Assembly: GCA_018664365.1 (NCBI GenBank)
Contig: JABJOK010000040.1
Location: 1 to 13,819 of the forward strand
Source: Candidatus Peregrinibacteria bacterium
Lineage (GTDB): Bacteria > Patescibacteriota > Gracilibacteria > UBA1369 > LOWO2-01-FULL-3
DNA: 13,819 bases
Reading direction: 5' to 3'
The first letter of the stretch is position 1. Each line of letters opens with the position of its first letter. Below are positions 12,973 through 13,819 of this stretch, in pieces. The notes under the pieces are model-generated. The model was not told the DNA's origin, did no database searches, and worked only from the letters and a program-made list of their open reading frames with translations. Position numbers and translations under genes: made by a program.

Positions 12973-13599
12973 CTATTTAACCGCCTTGACAAGTTGATTG
13001 ATCCAGACTCCCCCTTCTTTTACAAAAACTTCTTTCTCAACCTTAAAAAAGCTGTTTTCTAGCGCTTCCAGAACTTTTTTTGGCATATGATAATACGACT
13101 TTATAACTATCTCTGTTCCATCCTTCAATTTGAGCTTTGGGGCCTTTCTCTGGTTAACATTTGATAATATAAAAACTCCTCCGGGCTTAAGTACTCTATA
13201 AGCTTCATCAAGCATTTCTCGCAAATCCCCTAGGTGAACAATAACAAAAAGTGCATTCACTAAGTCAAAGGAATCATCTTCAAATGGAAGTTCTTCGACA
13301 TCTCCTAGGTGAGCATCAACATGTGAATGGTCTTTTTTAAGTATCTCAACCATCTCTTTTGAAATATCTATAGCTGTAACATCAGTAGCACCAGCAACCT
13401 TCAATCTGGTTACACTTCTTCCAGTTCCACTTCCCAAATCTAAAACTTTTTTACCGTTTAAGTCCCCCATCAATTTGAAGAGTTCATCTCTTTCAAATGT
13501 ATTTAAGAAAGGAGTACTTGCATCATAGCTCGAGGCATATAAGTCATATCCCTCTGCACTTTTATGAACATTAGATTTTCTTTCTCCACGATAACTCAT
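12973..13599 (-). CDS. Class I SAM-dependent methyltransferase
   Basis: The product (208 residues from the ATG at 13599) has the SAM-binding motif I VLDLGSGTGR (52-61). It also has the acidic end of the second strand in TAIDIS (75-80), GDVEELPFEDDSFDLVNALFVI (99-120), and motif III RVLKPGGVFILSNVN (135-149). This is the Methyltransf_11/25 type, shared by UbiE- and BioC-like enzymes. The N-terminus AEGYDLYASSYD (15-26) is typical of these proteins. The substrate cannot be deduced. I prefer the ATG at 13599 over the upstream in-frame start at 13641, because homologues begin near the YDxYAxxYD motif. It ends in TAG 70 nt before the lipoprotein start and may be co-transcribed with it. Confidence 0.85.
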   Translation of the reverse strand: MSYRGERKSNVHKSAEGYDLYASSYDASTPFLNTFERDELFKLMGDLNGKKVLDLGSGTGRSVTRLKVAGATDVTAIDISKEMVEILKKDHSHVDAHLGDVEELPFEDDSFDLVNALFVIVHLGDLREMLDEAYRVLKPGGVFILSNVNQRKAPKLKLKDGTEIVIKSYYHMPKKVLEALENSFFKVEKEVFVKEGGVWINQLVKAVK

Positions 13600-13682
13600 C
13601 GTTGTGTAAAGGGTTACAAGCTGATAAAATAAAACTACCATTTATAGCTCAATAGGGCTACCTATCACTAACTCTAATATTC

Positions 13683-13819
13683 ATGGGATCAGGAAAAAGC
13701 TATTCAATGCACGAAATAGATGAGACGAGAGCCGCAGGACGCGACGACGCTTTTGAAGAAATTTTAGATAAAATTGAAACAAATGGTGGAGAAATAACTG
13801 AAGATGACGAGCATCCACT
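13683..13819 (+). CDS. Unidentified protein, N-terminal fragment (runs off the window)
   Basis: An ATG at 13683 opens 45 codons with no stop before the window ends. The visible product, beginning MGSGKSYSMHEIDETRAAG, is hydrophilic and strongly acidic towards the end (a GGEITEDDEHP-like stretch), with no signal peptide. The gene diverges from the methyltransferase. There is no clear Shine-Dalgarno sequence; a TAATAT lies 2 nt before the ATG, so the start may be further in (for example the Met codon at 13707). Coding status is plausible but unproven with so little sequence. Confidence 0.45.
   Translation, partial: MGSGKSYSMHEIDETRAAGRDDAFEEILDKIETNGGEITEDDEHP

Noticed and set aside
12903..12992. 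30-residue N-terminal extension of the lipoprotein
   Set aside because: It would bury the lipoprotein signal peptide inside the protein and overlaps the end of the methyltransferase gene.
1..13819. Reassignment of TGA to glycine, as in Gracilibacteria and Absconditabacteria
   Set aside because: No gene contains an in-frame TGA, GGA is used freely for glycine, and the lipoprotein gene ends in TGA exactly where the next gene starts.
1..13819. CRISPR arrays, insertion sequences, phage or toxin-antitoxin genes
   Set aside because: No regularly spaced repeats, transposase or integrase signatures, or toxin-antitoxin pairs were seen on either strand.

Overview
This window reads like a compact, AT-rich bacterial genome with short intergenic gaps, mostly TAA or TAG stop codons, and few Shine-Dalgarno sequences. 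Two promoters place the -10 box 6 nt before the ATG, so some mRNAs look leaderless. A two-helix secreted protein resembles the 'T4SS pilin' family common in Candidate Phyla Radiation (Patescibacteria) genomes. A near-complete branched-chain amino acid operon would be unusual for most of that radiation, so a biosynthetically richer lineage (for example Peregrinibacteria-like) is my low-to-moderate confidence guess. The standard code with TGA as stop fits: one gene ends in TGA and no gene contains an internal TGA.

Layout. (1) Positions 1-5346, plus strand: a tightly packed operon with a 5'-truncated threonine synthase carrying a LeuA-type regulatory domain at its C-terminus, then ilvE, ilvC, ilvB and ilvN. 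Together they run from O-phosphohomoserine to threonine and from pyruvate/2-oxobutyrate towards valine and isoleucine. Dihydroxyacid dehydratase (ilvD) and threonine dehydratase (ilvA) are not in the window. (2) Positions 5339-5833, minus strand: yajQ, overlapping the end of ilvN tail-to-tail. (3) Positions 5890-7781, plus strand: three unrecognised genes (one soluble, one four-helix membrane protein, one signal-anchored protein) with loose spacing. (4) Positions 7797-7872: tRNA-Thr(UGU), minus strand, with a near-consensus promoter and divergent from murB (7962-8882). Then a pilin-like secreted protein with its own promoter and terminator. (5) A minus-strand PRC-barrel protein, divergent from tRNA-Pro(UGG) at 10031-10107; their promoters interleave. 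(6) Positions 10108-10360: a GC-richer noncoding stretch after tRNA-Pro, with a long hairpin, a duplicated copy of the tRNA 3' end, a GAAA-capped hairpin, a repeat pair and a terminator. (7) A SIMPL-domain protein, then a minus-strand group of a methyltransferase, a Met-rich lipoprotein and a metallo-beta-lactamase-fold hydrolase translationally coupled to the lipoprotein. (8) The 5' end of an unidentified plus-strand ORF runs off the right edge.

The two most interesting signals are the threonine synthase-LeuA regulatory domain fusion at the head of the ilv genes, which suggests branched-chain amino acid feedback on threonine supply, and the structured tRNA-Pro trailer at 10108-10360, a candidate undescribed noncoding RNA or a remnant of a tRNA-targeting element.
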